Below, in pieces: positions 9,401-18,600 of a DNA stretch of 64,000 nt; the first letter of the stretch is position 1, and the number at the start of each line of letters is the position of its first letter. A program made the translations under genes and the position numbers. This DNA comes from Harmothoe impar (Eukaryota; Annelida; Polychaeta; Phyllodocida; Polynoidae), in the NCBI GenBank assembly GCA_947462335.1, contig OX381704.1, positions 21,034,442-21,098,441 of the forward strand, read 5' to 3'. The notes under the pieces were generated by a model. That model made no database searches. It saw nothing but the letters and a program-made list of their open reading frames with translations, and had not been told where the DNA came from.

Positions 9401-12028
9401 GCAGTATATATGGGAATGACTATTTAAAGAATTAGTTTATAGCAGCATTTTGTATTAGCTATTTGATAAAGTAGTACCGTATTCGACGTAATAAGCCCCC
9501 TGGGCGCTTATAAAATCATTTTTATGGCGTTTTCAGTACCTAAGAGTTTAATTGCCTCCAAAATTGGGAAATGTGCGCCTTTGCTGTAGTCTGAAAATGC
9601 CCCACAAAGGGGAGTGGGCGCTTATTAGGGGGAGGGCGCTTATTACGTCGAATACGGTATATGTAAATGGCGATTTGATGAAGTATAGTAAATGGACATA
9701 TTCGATGAAGCATTAAAGGAGATGGTGATAACTATGGTACCGGTATATTGAATACAAACTGGCCATTGGCTTTAAGGTATAGTGACAAAGGGATTCAACA
9801 GCAGTAGACTCTTACCAATCCATGGCTGGTTGTGCACCTCTGTAGTTTGTCTTTGAAAGAGCCTTTTCTCTGGAAATAAAAATAATACTTGTCAAAATCG
9901 ATGTTACATACAATCTGTCTTGAACCATTTAAACATTTTAATGGAAGGGTAATAATTGTTAGATGCAGGAGGGAGACCCCCTGTTTTTAAAAATTAGCAA
10001 AATGTGATTTAATGTGTCTGTGACAGTGCATTTTCTGTATACTGTATCTGAAAGCGCTAAGTATTTGATGGATTTCTGAATCTGACTGTATATCTGTCTT
10101 TTGTACCAAGAGATTGGCTCTTTTTGAGAGACGCAGTGCAATGCTGTGGAATTTTGTGCAATAAAAAAGTTTCCAAACTCAAAACTCTTGACATAGTCTA
10201 TCAGCCTAGTCTAGACAGTAGAGTCTAGTGCTCACTTTTTAACAATAGGGGGCCTAGTGGGCGGGGGGAGGGGGATTTCCCGTAAGAGCAGGAAATCTCT
10301 CCCCCCCCCCCCGCCCAATTACCGTAGGCACTAGCGAGATACTGGTGGCGTCACCATGTGTTCCTCTGGTACCAATTGTATCCCCCTAGTCACCAGCAAC
10401 CAGCTCAGCCAAATCTCATGTCTAAGATTAGGGTACAAACAGTGTGTGAGTATTGTGAGTGGGTTGTACCTGGGCATTCCTTATGTCACCTGTCCCTCAT
10501 AGAGTAGTGGTTAGCATGGTGGATTTATGATGCAAAGGACATATAAAGGTCAAATCCCTGTCAAGTCATATCTTGGTGACCATCACATGCATTTATATTC
10601 TTATATATCAAATATATTTCCCTTTGATAGGTAGAAGTAAATAACAGCCTTGAAATTATATCAAAGAAATGTCTATAATGTTTGGATAAAAATTTGTATC
10701 CCTATTTCTTCAAAGGAACTATATGTGTAAATAAGAAAAGGTAATGGTTGTTAATGCTACAGGGATTTGACAGGGATTTGAGCTTAGGTCCTCTGCATCA
10801 TGAATCCACCATGCTAACCACTACTACCCTAAAACCTCGCATATATAGGCGGTGATCCACGGTGCCGCGAATTTGTTGCGAGTGCGCCCGTACGAGAGAG
10901 GCTTGCGAGTACACTCGCAGAAATTAAAACTTTTAGATTTCTGCGAATTTACTCGCAGGTCGCACACCCCTCGCAACTACGTTGTCTAACGTTGTCGCAG
11001 GGACATGCAGCAGCTGATCCACTGCTGGAACGTTTTCTCCTTGTTTACACGCATGAGTGTCATTCGCAGCTAATTCGCAGCAACTTCGCGGCAGTGGATC
11101 ACCTCCTTAAGCCGGGGCTAGTACGCGAGTCAGATCGCTGGTGCGGCTTATAGGATCGGCCCAGAGTCGGGGTGCGGCTTATACGAGAGTTTTTGCTTCT
11201 ATGGTACAGTACTAAAGTCGCCATATTCACACCCCTTGTGCGGCTTATAGGATCGCCCCAAACTCGGGGTGCAGCTTGTACGCGAGTTAGGCTTATACGC
11301 GAGGTTTTACGGTACAATGTATATGAGGGACAGGTGACATAAGAAATGCCCAGGTACAACCCACTCACAATACATGTACTCACACCCTGTTTGTACCTTA
11401 CTTTACTCTCGGACATGAGATTTGGCTGAGCTGGTTGCTGGTAGGCAGCGCTGTCACCGTAGTTGGTCGGCCCCTAGGGGACGGAGAGAAACGGAGCACG
11501 GAGACAGAACAGGTCCGGTCTAGTTGCTGGAGGTTAGAGGATATACACTGGTACCAATGGGCATGGCGCCCTACACTACAGGCTACACAGGTCATCTTGC
11601 TAATGCGGTATAGCCTACTATAGGGCCTAGGGCCTAGTCTAGAGTAGAGGGGTCGACATTTTTTTTGCTACACTACTGACACTACAGCCAGTACTGTACA
11701 GTACAGCCTGTACACTCAGTACAGGTGCCCCCCCCCCCCCCCCCCCCGTTCAGGTGTTGTTAAAAAATGAGCGTTCCCATAGGACCTGGGGCTAACTGGC
11801 AACAGCTGGCTTATTTAAGATAGGATTATCAACCAGCATAGACCATTATTACTCAACGTGAAACCTGGCGTGAAACTGAACGTTTTAGAAAAGTGTCTGT
11901 GAATACTTTGGAGTGAGCGATAATATGGGTAAAATATGTGTGTCGATGCCGGCGTCTGAATAGTAGGGTACTTACGCTCTGTTCTGGGGGAACCCCATCT
12001 CCATAAGGATCTCTACGTCTGTAGGCAT
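443..12028 (-). CDS. UBXN1: UBXN1 (SAKS1)-type UBA/UBX protein, 3' end off window
   Basis: Adaptor linking ubiquitin to the p97/VCP ATPase in the cytosol (family knowledge). Coding exons, read on the minus strand: 12028-11976, 9869-9816, 9267-9082, 3037-2906, 2410-2291, 1873-1802, 1339-1288, 1125-1030, 623-443. All have GT-AG borders and compatible phases, giving 315 residues. Residues 1-45 form a UBA domain starting MPTDVEILMEMGFPQNRAEK. Next comes an acidic/Ala-rich linker, then a C2H2 finger (C-x2-C-x12-H-x5-H) split between exons 3 and 4. A long charged helix follows, then an Ala/Pro linker and a UBX domain from about residue 247 with QTFKAKEQLAAVRLYVELHR and the p97-binding FPR loop at residues 298-300. 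The final exon (family C-terminus, a short beta strand) was not found in bases 1-442 and should lie left of the window. Start is the only ATG giving the UBA fold. Human UBXN1 lacks the finger. Confidence 0.93.
3061..3181 (-). repeat. DIRS right terminal repeat
   Basis: About 100 bases from 3058 are reproduced inverted at 3296-3400. The inner 27 bases (3155-3181, containing agacaccggaccggaagtag) are the inverse of 8567-8593 at the other end. The shared block includes CCGGAAGT, an ETS-type site, so it may carry promoter activity. Confidence 0.85.
3296..3460 (-). repeat. DIRS internal complementary region
   Basis: This block is a fusion of the two element ends in inverted form. Positions 3296-3400 are complementary to the right end (3058-3156). 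Positions 3400-3460 are complementary to the left end (about 8587-8640). The joint reads gggtaattacctattctaac, so the two ends overlap on AAT. In the DIRS model such a region templates the joining of the ends of the cDNA into a circle. Confidence 0.88.
3770..4891 (-). CDS. DIRS tyrosine recombinase
   Basis: 373-residue phage-integrase-type tyrosine recombinase. It should integrate the circular DNA intermediate in place of a DDE integrase. Visible catalytic residues are R207 in SGHRGQM, the H-x-x-R box H317-S-L-R320, W343 in YGSW and the nucleophile Y353 in ARHYLKKV. The N-terminal part (about 45-150) resembles a SAM-like core-binding domain with FLIESWKKGTQKVYNQYIKK. The ORF overlaps the end of the RT/RNase H ORF by 148 bases in another frame, so translation probably uses frameshifting or reinitiation; the upstream ATG may not be the true start. 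All key residues are present, so the enzyme could be active. Confidence 0.9.
   Translation of the reverse strand: MGNSSLVHSATSQGEAKNKDRSKEKQPSAKSRCGKQIPKRTGFDYFRTLEFQLMAELKCNRATARFLIESWKKGTQKVYNQYIKKWFTHCIVKDFDKFGDSEANVCDFIRAMSESEYSFGAVNAARCALSIVLPKTTAQDTMGKRYWVTRAVRTAYLRNPPKPKYTYFWDVRLVFATLKSWGRNSQMSLDRLGRKVLCLMLLVSGHRGQMALALSLDKMEEGDDGSVSFILLFPMKTAKTGEKLLKVNFKPYHKDVQLCVVRALRRYIERTALKRTSRKLFVSFISPYGAVKRDSISRWVVLTMRASGINTRRFGAHSLRGAGVSAGAKLGVSTDLMLRYGSWRNESTMARHYLKKVQVAPKESLGEQLLDAA
4744..6654 (-). CDS. DIRS reverse transcriptase / RNase H polyprotein
   Basis: 636 residues. The reverse transcriptase occupies about residues 60-330, with catalytic aspartate in LDMKDAYYSV (D154) and the YIDD box at 218-221. 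RNase H spans about 375-495, with ETDASNGGWG (D382), TTDNTTAMAYIN (D438) and NDAADRASR. The C-terminal 120 residues (EIDLFASRENAK, then FVYVFPPPRLLPRVL and APEWATAPWF) match the region after RNase H in DIRS elements. That region has been compared with Dam-like N6-adenine methyltransferases, but I see no clear methyltransferase motif and leave its activity open. The ORF begins 18 bases after the gag-like stop, in another frame. Confidence 0.9.
   Translation of the reverse strand: MSNLPIYPAVDVNELTHTPDNFQAGQITHYVAVWSNFTGDDWVLEQVEAMRIPFIDEPIQNSVPYPYSLSTTESRGIDLQISKMLEKGVIEETNHSPGEWISNIFPRPKPDGEVRVILDLTQLNKLVEYQHFKMHGLNTALELMDPNSHLASLDMKDAYYSVNIHPQDRKYLRFTWRGVLYQYTSLPNGLSCGPRFFTKILAPIFAEARCRGIECFQYIDDVFIIAQTYDECAESTWKLAHLLDSVGLVVHPSKSSLVPSTVMKFLGFILDSSRGIVYLPPDKVDKIVESTALMLRTDYPTIQSVAELVGLMTAYTPAVDYGIAHIKVLERNKNSALVRTGRDYSQTMTLSPAALEEVQWWHDHAPTAYRVVRREPAFVIETDASNGGWGAVVGSEETNGRWTADELAHINILEIRAVYLGLQSFMPKEPTYVHVTTDNTTAMAYINKGGGVKSRECHDEAKQIWDWLEAGGHWVTVSFVPGVLNDAADRASRVFADNLEWSLSTKLFDKICKIFGTPEIDLFASRENAKCPLYMSYKPDPGTMHIDAFTASWTNLFVYVFPPPRLLPRVLRKIQEDSPKKAIVVAPEWATAPWFTRLQVRAKRRIRIGRKRNNLQPNQDVENKFPKGLGLIISEL
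6672..8330 (-). CDS. DIRS gag-like ORF1 protein
   Basis: 552-residue protein in the ORF1 position of a DIRS element, presumed to bind RNA and assemble a particle by analogy with gag. It starts in an acidic Ser/Ala-rich stretch with an SASASASASA run (from repeated GCC/GAG codons near 8150-8190). Arg/Glu-rich helices and a basic KKAKKSKKK patch (about 253-262) follow, then a globular central part (about 270-460) and a strongly Gly/Arg/Pro-rich RGG-type tail (about 470-552) typical of RNA binding. No CCHC zinc knuckle is present. The second Met (MDNSGDECS, residue 12) could also be the start. Confidence 0.75.
   Translation of the reverse strand: MDPPRVTNRYTMDNSGDECSIPGETNGENGASGDEVEQLVEELLGGNEESASASASASASAPGPGARSGRSPTRQGRRQRADWEVNNDDLESMTDEEFLRRERKRLAAYSKQLEERRRRMNEEDEARQQSRRMARDADSQADSQVDTHVEPRGRRRQRGRQTHSVSPAHSSHGRTGGHNNQADSDYAASFLYDEASVIGSVSQAGHGESQLNSPDRRSEFVTQEEGTQYSEQSTTSSAKRKAEAAAPKKAKKSKKKDGDNSEPEEEVDPFKDWGDSPFAAAAQAAVQEAERQNVSDEVTPGMAKLLSTFHCNCKDLSKAKELIAKYPPPKNAASLVAPRMDQGFYRSEEVDYATKRADKELQLTQAAILASIVAILPTLELMVSRGKKGDSQLAETGNAAIDAMQLAFYANTSVVRRRRQALRPNLDRRVVHSVVEADVSGDNLFGSDVEETVAKAKKSDKLVRDLMGPPRPPRGRGAQRGRGGRGRGGPPPGHGAGRGFRGGPPHRGQRRGGRRGGSGRGGHGNGDPRGPGHHSPLEGLYHSDRQNNRRGG
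8567..8640 (-). repeat. DIRS left terminal repeat
   Basis: The 5' end of the element (high coordinate because it lies on the minus strand). Positions 8567-8593 are the inverse of 3155-3181. The outer part, with cagcacaactagtgggtgct, is the inverse of 3400-3460 in the internal complementary region. It ends in gagttagaat at 8640. Confidence 0.85.
9388..9725. repeat. Degenerate copies of 28/29-bp repeat, split by a MITE
   Basis: Words such as tatttgatcaagcagtatat, atttgataaagtagta and gcgatttgatgaagtatag match the unit of the large array at 14615-16046 in the neighbouring Rab gene. The stretch lies in UBXN1 intron 2 and is interrupted at 9477-9657 by a TA-flanked MITE. Confidence 0.6.
9477..9657. 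mobile_element. TA-flanked MITE, short copy (181 bp)
   Basis: Terminal inverted repeats begin CCGTATTCGACGTAATAAGC and end with its complement. The element is flanked by TA on both sides (9475-9476 and 9658-9659), the target duplication of Tc1/mariner-type transposons. A longer relative lies at 49104-49425. There is no coding capacity, so it must have been moved in trans. Confidence 0.8.
10827..11312. mobile_element. TA-flanked MITE, 486 bp
   Basis: Ends are ccctaaaacctcgcatatat and, inverted on the right, gcttatacgcgaggttttac, with TA on both sides (10825-10826 and 11313-11314). Inside are several 'gcggcttata' words. Related pieces are seen at about 8900-9080 and 30495-30604. It contains a second MITE at 10851-11103. 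Confidence 0.65.
10851..11103. mobile_element. Nested MITE, 253 bp
   Basis: Terminal inverted repeats: left ggtgatccacggtgccgcga, right ttcgcggcagtggatcacc. The two match over 19 bases apart from a 2-base gap. The interior is rich in the word ctcgcag/ctgcgag. It sits close to the left end of the 486-bp MITE, so it is the innermost layer of the stack. Confidence 0.65.
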
Positions 12029-12619
12029 GGTTGTGTTTTCTCTTTAGATGCTTGTGATGTGTTTAAATGATCATTCTTTGATATTATCGACAAAGTTGTG
12101 TTGGCATGACTGGCCAACTACTTATTTTGCTGGTAGAATCCTCCACAAAGTTTTCCACCGAGAACCAGCTACAGGGCCACACATATCAAATAAAATATCT
12201 TGAAATCGGTGTTCAATGCTGCATTTGACAGCTTAAATGACTTTGGATGATGGATAAAGCTGTATAAAATACCATTGGTACAATTGCACTATTCACTAAG
12301 TCATATTTCTATTTGGTTTTGATATTTAATGAGAGTTCATTCTCCCACCAGTATTCAGTTGGTCACAAACACTACAAAGCGGAAGTCGGTTGCCCCTATG
12401 CTTGGAGATTGTAGCTCAGACGCAGGTAAGGCTGGCGCGTCCCGCGCTACCCTGACTGAGTTGCTGCTACACTTGGTCTACGTGTCAGTATGGTAATGTA
12501 GCTGTGTAATGCCATATTGATCACCATCTGATAACATATAGACATGGACAGACAAGGAAACTATGTATGACTACAACCACAGGAGGGTTTTTCTACTCCA
12601 TATTTGCTATGGCTGAGAA
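12029..12619. promoter_or_regulatory. Divergent promoter region, UBXN1 / Rab
   Basis: The start codons of UBXN1 (minus) and the Rab gene (plus) are 591 bases apart and point away from each other. No TATA box stands out. Near the middle, gcggaagt at 12379-12386 is a good ETS-family site, and ggcgcgtcccgcgc at about 12432-12445 is the local GC peak. Both fit a shared housekeeping-type promoter. Transcription starts cannot be placed from sequence alone. Confidence 0.6.
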
Positions 12620-12644
12620 ATGGCCAAGCGTTATGACCTGCTAA
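12609..12644 (+). CDS. Possible uORF overlapping the Rab start
   Basis: An ATG at 12609 opens an 11-codon frame ([11 protein letters not shown], then stop) that overlaps the Rab ATG at 12620 in another frame. If the mRNA begins upstream, this frame would compete with the Rab start. Its context (gct ATG G) is moderate. There is no evidence of translation beyond its position. Confidence 0.35.
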   Translation: MAEKWPSVMTC

Positions 12645-15600
12645 TTCGTCTTCTGCTTGTCGGCGACTCAGGGGTGGGCAAGACGTGTATGATATGCCGT
12701 TTTGCAGACGATATTTTCGAGGATGAATGGATGTCCACAGTAGGTGAGTAGGCGATGTGGGGCATTGTACTCGGCAACAGCTGCGGTCAATAAGTGTATG
12801 AATGTTTCATACAGCCATATTTCTATGCAGATCTAAACATTTAGATCCTAGTCTGTTTTCATTTTTGTCTGATTTCCCTTCTTGTCTGATTGTCTGATAA
12901 TCGGTCATTTGATCAGTGTATCATTTATTAGAGCCATACAGAGTATACCAATTCAACTTTTACTTGTGGTTCGACGACATTGATTTACCCCTAGCTAACC
13001 ACTGCACTATAGTCCAATGCCCCAAGAAAGGGTGACTTTTCTAAATAAATTTGTGTTTATATTAGTTTCAGCAAAATGCATGCAACATTGTGTATAATGG
13101 CTATATTCCCAAACATCTCATATCAGGAGATTCACAGGACAATTCTTTTTTCAAATAGTATACATAACAATGCTGGATTTTGAGGTTGTATTCCTAAATC
13201 TGTTGGTCACACTTCAGAAATGTTTAAAAACTTAATGGGCAACCTTTCTGAAAAGTCACCCTTTCTTGCTGCATTGGTCTATTAGTATAGTGGGGGGAGG
13301 GGGGGGTCACAAAGGAAAATAATTTAGGGGCATAGAGAGTTATGGGGCTTATGGTCTTGGGGCCGCAGACCCCAGGAAAATTTGGGGATTTGAAAACCCA
13401 CAGCCTGCACAGGGACCAAATTTGAAGAAAGGGTTTGGTAGCCTACTTCACTCTATATGAGATTCTTTTTTTTATGTCACTAAGTCGATTTTAAGAAATG
13501 CCCATGTCACATGTCACTTGACTGGCCATGTCCCATGTCGATTTTAAGAAATGCCCATGTCGCCATGTCGATTTTAAGAAATGCCCATGTCACCATGTCG
13601 ATTTTAGGGGTCTATACCCATGCTAGTAGTATATGTTAATCACTTTCATGTAATAGGCTGGGAGGCTACTGGTACTATAGGTGACTTAGTTGATGTTTTC
13701 TTTTGTCATTTATAGAGTTCGGAATGATAATTCACATGGATGATACAAAATGTTGCTCGAGAGTTAATAGTAATATGCTCAGTGCTCATGATGGTGTTTG
13801 CGGGTATTTTGACAATGATATTACTGTCACATGGTTCTGGGGCACATGGTGAGGGGGGGGGGGTCTGAGTGGTTAATGACCTCATGCCTGAGTGACCAGA
13901 GACCTTCCTGTGGATAAGGTTCATCATCAATATAATCCTACGTATCGCACGGCCAGCTGTATCTAATCAATATGCTTAACTTACCCATCCCATCAACACC
14001 ATATGGCAATAGCAACTCATAATCAAAATAAAGAACGGATGTGAAATACTAATGCCTCAAGAACATACATGTACAGTGCAATGACACCAAACTGAGAAGT
14101 ATAGTCCGGTATAACAGAAGTGCCACAAACAAACACTTCTATTATAACGGCATTCTCATAAAGGCTATAGGCTACATGTTGTTTTTCCACGACTTTTCTA
14201 GTCAAATAAAGAGTGACATGTTAGTGATGAGAGTGAATCTTTTAACCATGTATGCACCTGGAAATATTTTATTGACGACTAACATAGGCTACATGTAGAA
14301 GCAAAGAAGTTCCTTCTCCAGACCTACATGAGTGAGCCGGTTTGATGAAACAATATAGTTAACATTGTTGTGCTATATGACGGTTAGGAGGGGTCAATTT
14401 GATGGAGTAGTACATGTATAGGGCCTAGTCGGGACTGGAGCTGGTTGCGACAGCCCACACTGATAAGAGCTGATAAGACTGTTACAAGTCTCTCCCCTTT
14501 TTGTCCCCTATTTGCACCCATAGTGGTATGTCTTATCAGTGGGTTTAACCGCAACCAGCGAAATATAAAACGGAGAACCTACAGGGTATAGCTCCAGATT
14601 CCTATACATGTATTGACATGGCGATTTGATGAAGTAGTATATGGACATGGCGATTTGATGAAGTAGTATATGGACATGGCGATTTGATGAAGAAGTATAT
14701 GGACATGGCGATTTGATGAAGTAGTATATGGACATGGGGTTTGATGAAGTAGTATATGGACATGGCGTTTGATGAAGTAGTATATGGACATGGCGATTTG
14801 ATGAAGTAGTATATGGACATGGCGATTTGATGAAGTAGTATATGGACATGGCGATTTGATGAAGTAGTATATGGACATTTCGATTTGATGGAGTAGTATA
14901 TGAAGATGGCGATTTGATGGAGTAGTATATGAAGATGGCGATTTGATGGAGTAGTATATGAAGATGGCGATTTGATGGAGTAGTATATGGACATGGCGAT
15001 TTGATGGAGTAGTATATGAAGATGGCGATTTGATGAAGTAGTATATGGACATGGGGTTTGATGAAGAAGTATATGGACATGGCGATTTGATGAAGTAGTA
15101 TATGGACATGGCGATTTGATGAAGTAGTATATGGACATGGCGATTTGATGAAGTAGTATATGGACATGGCGATTTGATGAAGTAGTATATGGACATGGCG
15201 TTTGATGAAGTAGTATATGGACATGGCGTTTGATGAAGAAGTATATGGACATGGGGTTTGATGAAGAAGTATATGGACATGGCGTTTGATGAAGTAGTAT
15301 ATGGACATGGCGATTTGATGAAGTAGTATATGGACATGGCGTTTGATGAAGTAGCATATGGACATGGGGTTTGATGAAGTAGTATATGGACATGGCGTTT
15401 GATGAAGTAGTATATGGACATGGGGTTTGATGAAGTAGTATATGGACATGGCGATTTGATGAAGTAGTATATGGACATGGCGATTTGATGAAGTAGTATA
15501 TGGACATGGCGATTTGATGAAGTAGTATATGGACATGGCGATTTGATGAAGTAGTATATGGACATGGCGTTTGATGAAGTAGTATATGGACATGGCGTTT

Positions 15601-18600
15601 GATGGAGTAGTATATGGACATGGCGTTTGATGAAGTAGTATATGGACATGGCGATTTGATGAAGTAGTATATGGACATGGCGTTTGATGAAGTAGTATAT
15701 GGACATGGGGTTTGATGAAGAAGTATATGGACATGGCGATTTGATGAAGTAGTATATGGACATGGGGTTTGATGAAGTAGTATATGGACATTGCGATTTG
15801 ATGAAGTAGTATATGGACATTGCGATTTGATGGAGTAGTATATGAAGATGGCGTTTTGATGGAGTAGTATATGAAGATGGCGATTTGATGGAGTAGTATA
15901 TGAAGATGGCGATTTGATGGAGTAGTATATGAAGATGGCGATTTGATGGAGTAGTATATGAAGATGGCGATTTGATGGAGTATTATATGAAGATGGCGAT
16001 TTGATGAAGTAGTATATGGACATGGCGTTTGATGAAGTAGTATATCATGATATTATAAGTATGATAAGCTACAGATCCAGCTTACCCTGAGTCATCTGTG
16101 AGGTCACTCACACGCTCAATTTTTCTGTAGACCTATAAGATGTCCATCAGGAAGTCAGCACATGGAAACAGACCCTACATTAAAAAGATTGAGTGTGTGA
16201 GTGGCCTCACAGATGACTCAGGGTTAGATGGATATGTAACTTATGTACTTAGATATAGTACTCCCTTATAATCTTTCATTGGTCAATTCTGGCATCAGAA
16301 ATGAATTCCTTGTTAAAAAGTACCCTCAAGTCATGTGTCATACATGTATGTTATTCCCATTCAGGCCAGCAGGTGGGTGTGGGTGAGCAGGTGGGTGTGG
16401 GACAGCAGGTGGGTGTGGGTGTACAGGTGGGTCTGGACGACAGTTGCAGGCTGCGGGCATGTACCGCCTTCTGTCCCTACCAAAAAGTGAGTCAATCGGA
16501 CGATAAACGGCAAAGATATGGGTGGTACAATTTTGCTCTGCACACGTTGACAGTTGAGATCTCGCGCATTATGAAAATTACGTTTGCTTTATGGACCCTA
16601 TTGGATGATCACAGATGGTCCAAGATGGACCTGGCGAGTGTGGGTTGTACTAGAGACTTTAAAAAAAAAATCTTGTTCACCAAATCTGTTCACCAAAACC
16701 CAAAATTATGACTTTTAAATTTTTCATGTGGGGGGGGGGGGGGGGGGGGAGGGGAGGGGGGTTTGTCCTTCCCCTTGTATCATTTCCTGACACTCTTTGT
16801 GTGAAATGAAAACTGATTTCTCCACCCCCTCCCCAGACCGTGATAGGCAAATTGACCCACTGTTTGTGAAAGCTTGCACACCCCATGTTTTCTACCATGT
16901 ATCTGGTGCTGGCGGAATAATATGCCCAGTTTTTGCCCGGTTTGGGGGTAGAAGAGAGAAATAACAGCAGAATGGTTGGAAATTCCATTTCTATCTTCCA
17001 CCCAAAAAGTTAATGCCTTGGAGTCTATGGGTGCCCAGCAGGGGTGGTAGCTTTTTTTTAGTACATTTACATAGTAGCGAAAGAGAGAGAAAAATTGTTA
17101 ACGATCGCAGTTGAATATCTCAAAGAAAAAATGAGATTTAAAAAAAATTCTCGAAGGAAAATTGTGTCCCCTGATCTTGCCTATCTCTTCATTTTCCCCC
17201 GTTTGTCTATCTTGAATAATAACTGAAAGACAACGATTCTCCCATGTCTCAAAATTGTCTTAAAATGCAAAATTGGTAGACGTATATTACTCAGGGATGA
17301 TTTACCCTGAGTCAATTAGATTATGTGCAGGCTCTGTGCAATGGGACTTTCCTACTACAGGAGGTGGCCAACTCAACATTAGATTTTCTAAATCTTATTG
17401 AAGCTATATAATCCAAACATCTTATTTAAGGGAGATGAAGATATAAATGGGCTTCATTTTACCAATTAAAAAATGTTATAACATCCGTTAACTCATGAGA
17501 CACAGCCTACAGCGACCTAAAAGGGGCTATTCAAGTATGACGTCATTGATAGGCCTATGGAGTATATGGGGTATATGGAAAATGACATGACCATGTACCT
17601 CCTATAGACTAGATAATGACAAAGGGGGTGGGGGTCTTGGAAAATGCCTGAAAAGCGGTGACGTCATTATATTGAATGGCCCGAAACACATGCTTTTCTT
17701 TTGGCCTAATTGTTTATAGTGTAGTTTCCCCTTGAATGCTTAGCTCCCCCATTAGAACTGAAAAATATTGAGTGCACAGTCTAGTTCTGAGTGAATCCTA
17801 TTGAGCACCTGCGGAACTGGGTCCAGTGTATGTGCGTGTCTTTGTATGGAGAAACTATACTAAACCGCCATCATCTGTGAACAAAGCGCTCATGGGGATA
17901 ATGTTATCAATATAATTTATCTACATTGTGCTCAATTTTTTGTTTGTAATTATTTTTATTGAAACAATACCATATACTTTCTACGCCATTATCAATTGGT
18001 TAAACATCTTTTGTCATATCTTATTGATATATTAATCTATTAATTCATAACGTTTACGAAGGATACAAAAAACTCACCATACTCAGATGACATTGCTACA
18101 AACATCTTTTGTTATGTCTTATTGATGTATTAATCTATTAATTCATAACGTTTACGAAGGATACAAAAAACTCACCATACTCAGATGACATTGCCACATT
18201 TTGCCCATCCCGAAAATGAATGAGTACAGTCACAAATTACTCTCAATAACATAACATGTGCTGAATGTTTAATGCATGAAGGTGGTATTACCCGACCTCT
18301 AATACCCCCAGTAATATCCAAATGGTTGGGTATTTATTTAATAGTCATCATCATATAAAGTGAAATGGAGGTGATATGAATAAAAGTAATATTTAAAATC
18401 ATTCATCATTGTGAATACCGGCATCTTCTGTTCGGAATCAAATGGAATCGGTTTACACCTTTATGTATAATATGTCAAAATGAAGGCTTGCCAACTTGAA
18501 ATCAAAATTGAATTGCAATTTGATTATAATTTATTTATTTAACTTTGATACACAGGCATCGATTTCAAAGTAAAGAGCGTGATTTTGGACGGGAAGAAAG

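Larger units (their letters stand above)
10384..11450. repeat. Palindromic foldback with nested insertions
   Basis: 10384-10505 (containing ccagcaaccagctcagccaa) is repeated inverted at about 11325-11450. 10502-10570 (agtagtggttagcatggtgg) is repeated inverted at about 10745-10826. If the 486-bp element at 10827-11312 is mentally removed, the two pairs join into one continuous palindrome with arms of roughly 190 bases. The agtggttagcatgg and caaatccctg words resemble tRNA A and B boxes, so the arms include tRNA-derived SINE-like sequence. It lies in UBXN1 intron 1. Confidence 0.75.

Noticed and set aside
14508..16023. Three minus-strand ORFs of 413-473 codons rich in [16 protein letters not shown]
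   Set aside because: They are translations of the 28/29-bp minisatellite in its three frames, inside an intron.
14615..16046. CRISPR-like array
   Set aside because: No unique spacers between repeats; contiguous minisatellite in a eukaryotic intron.
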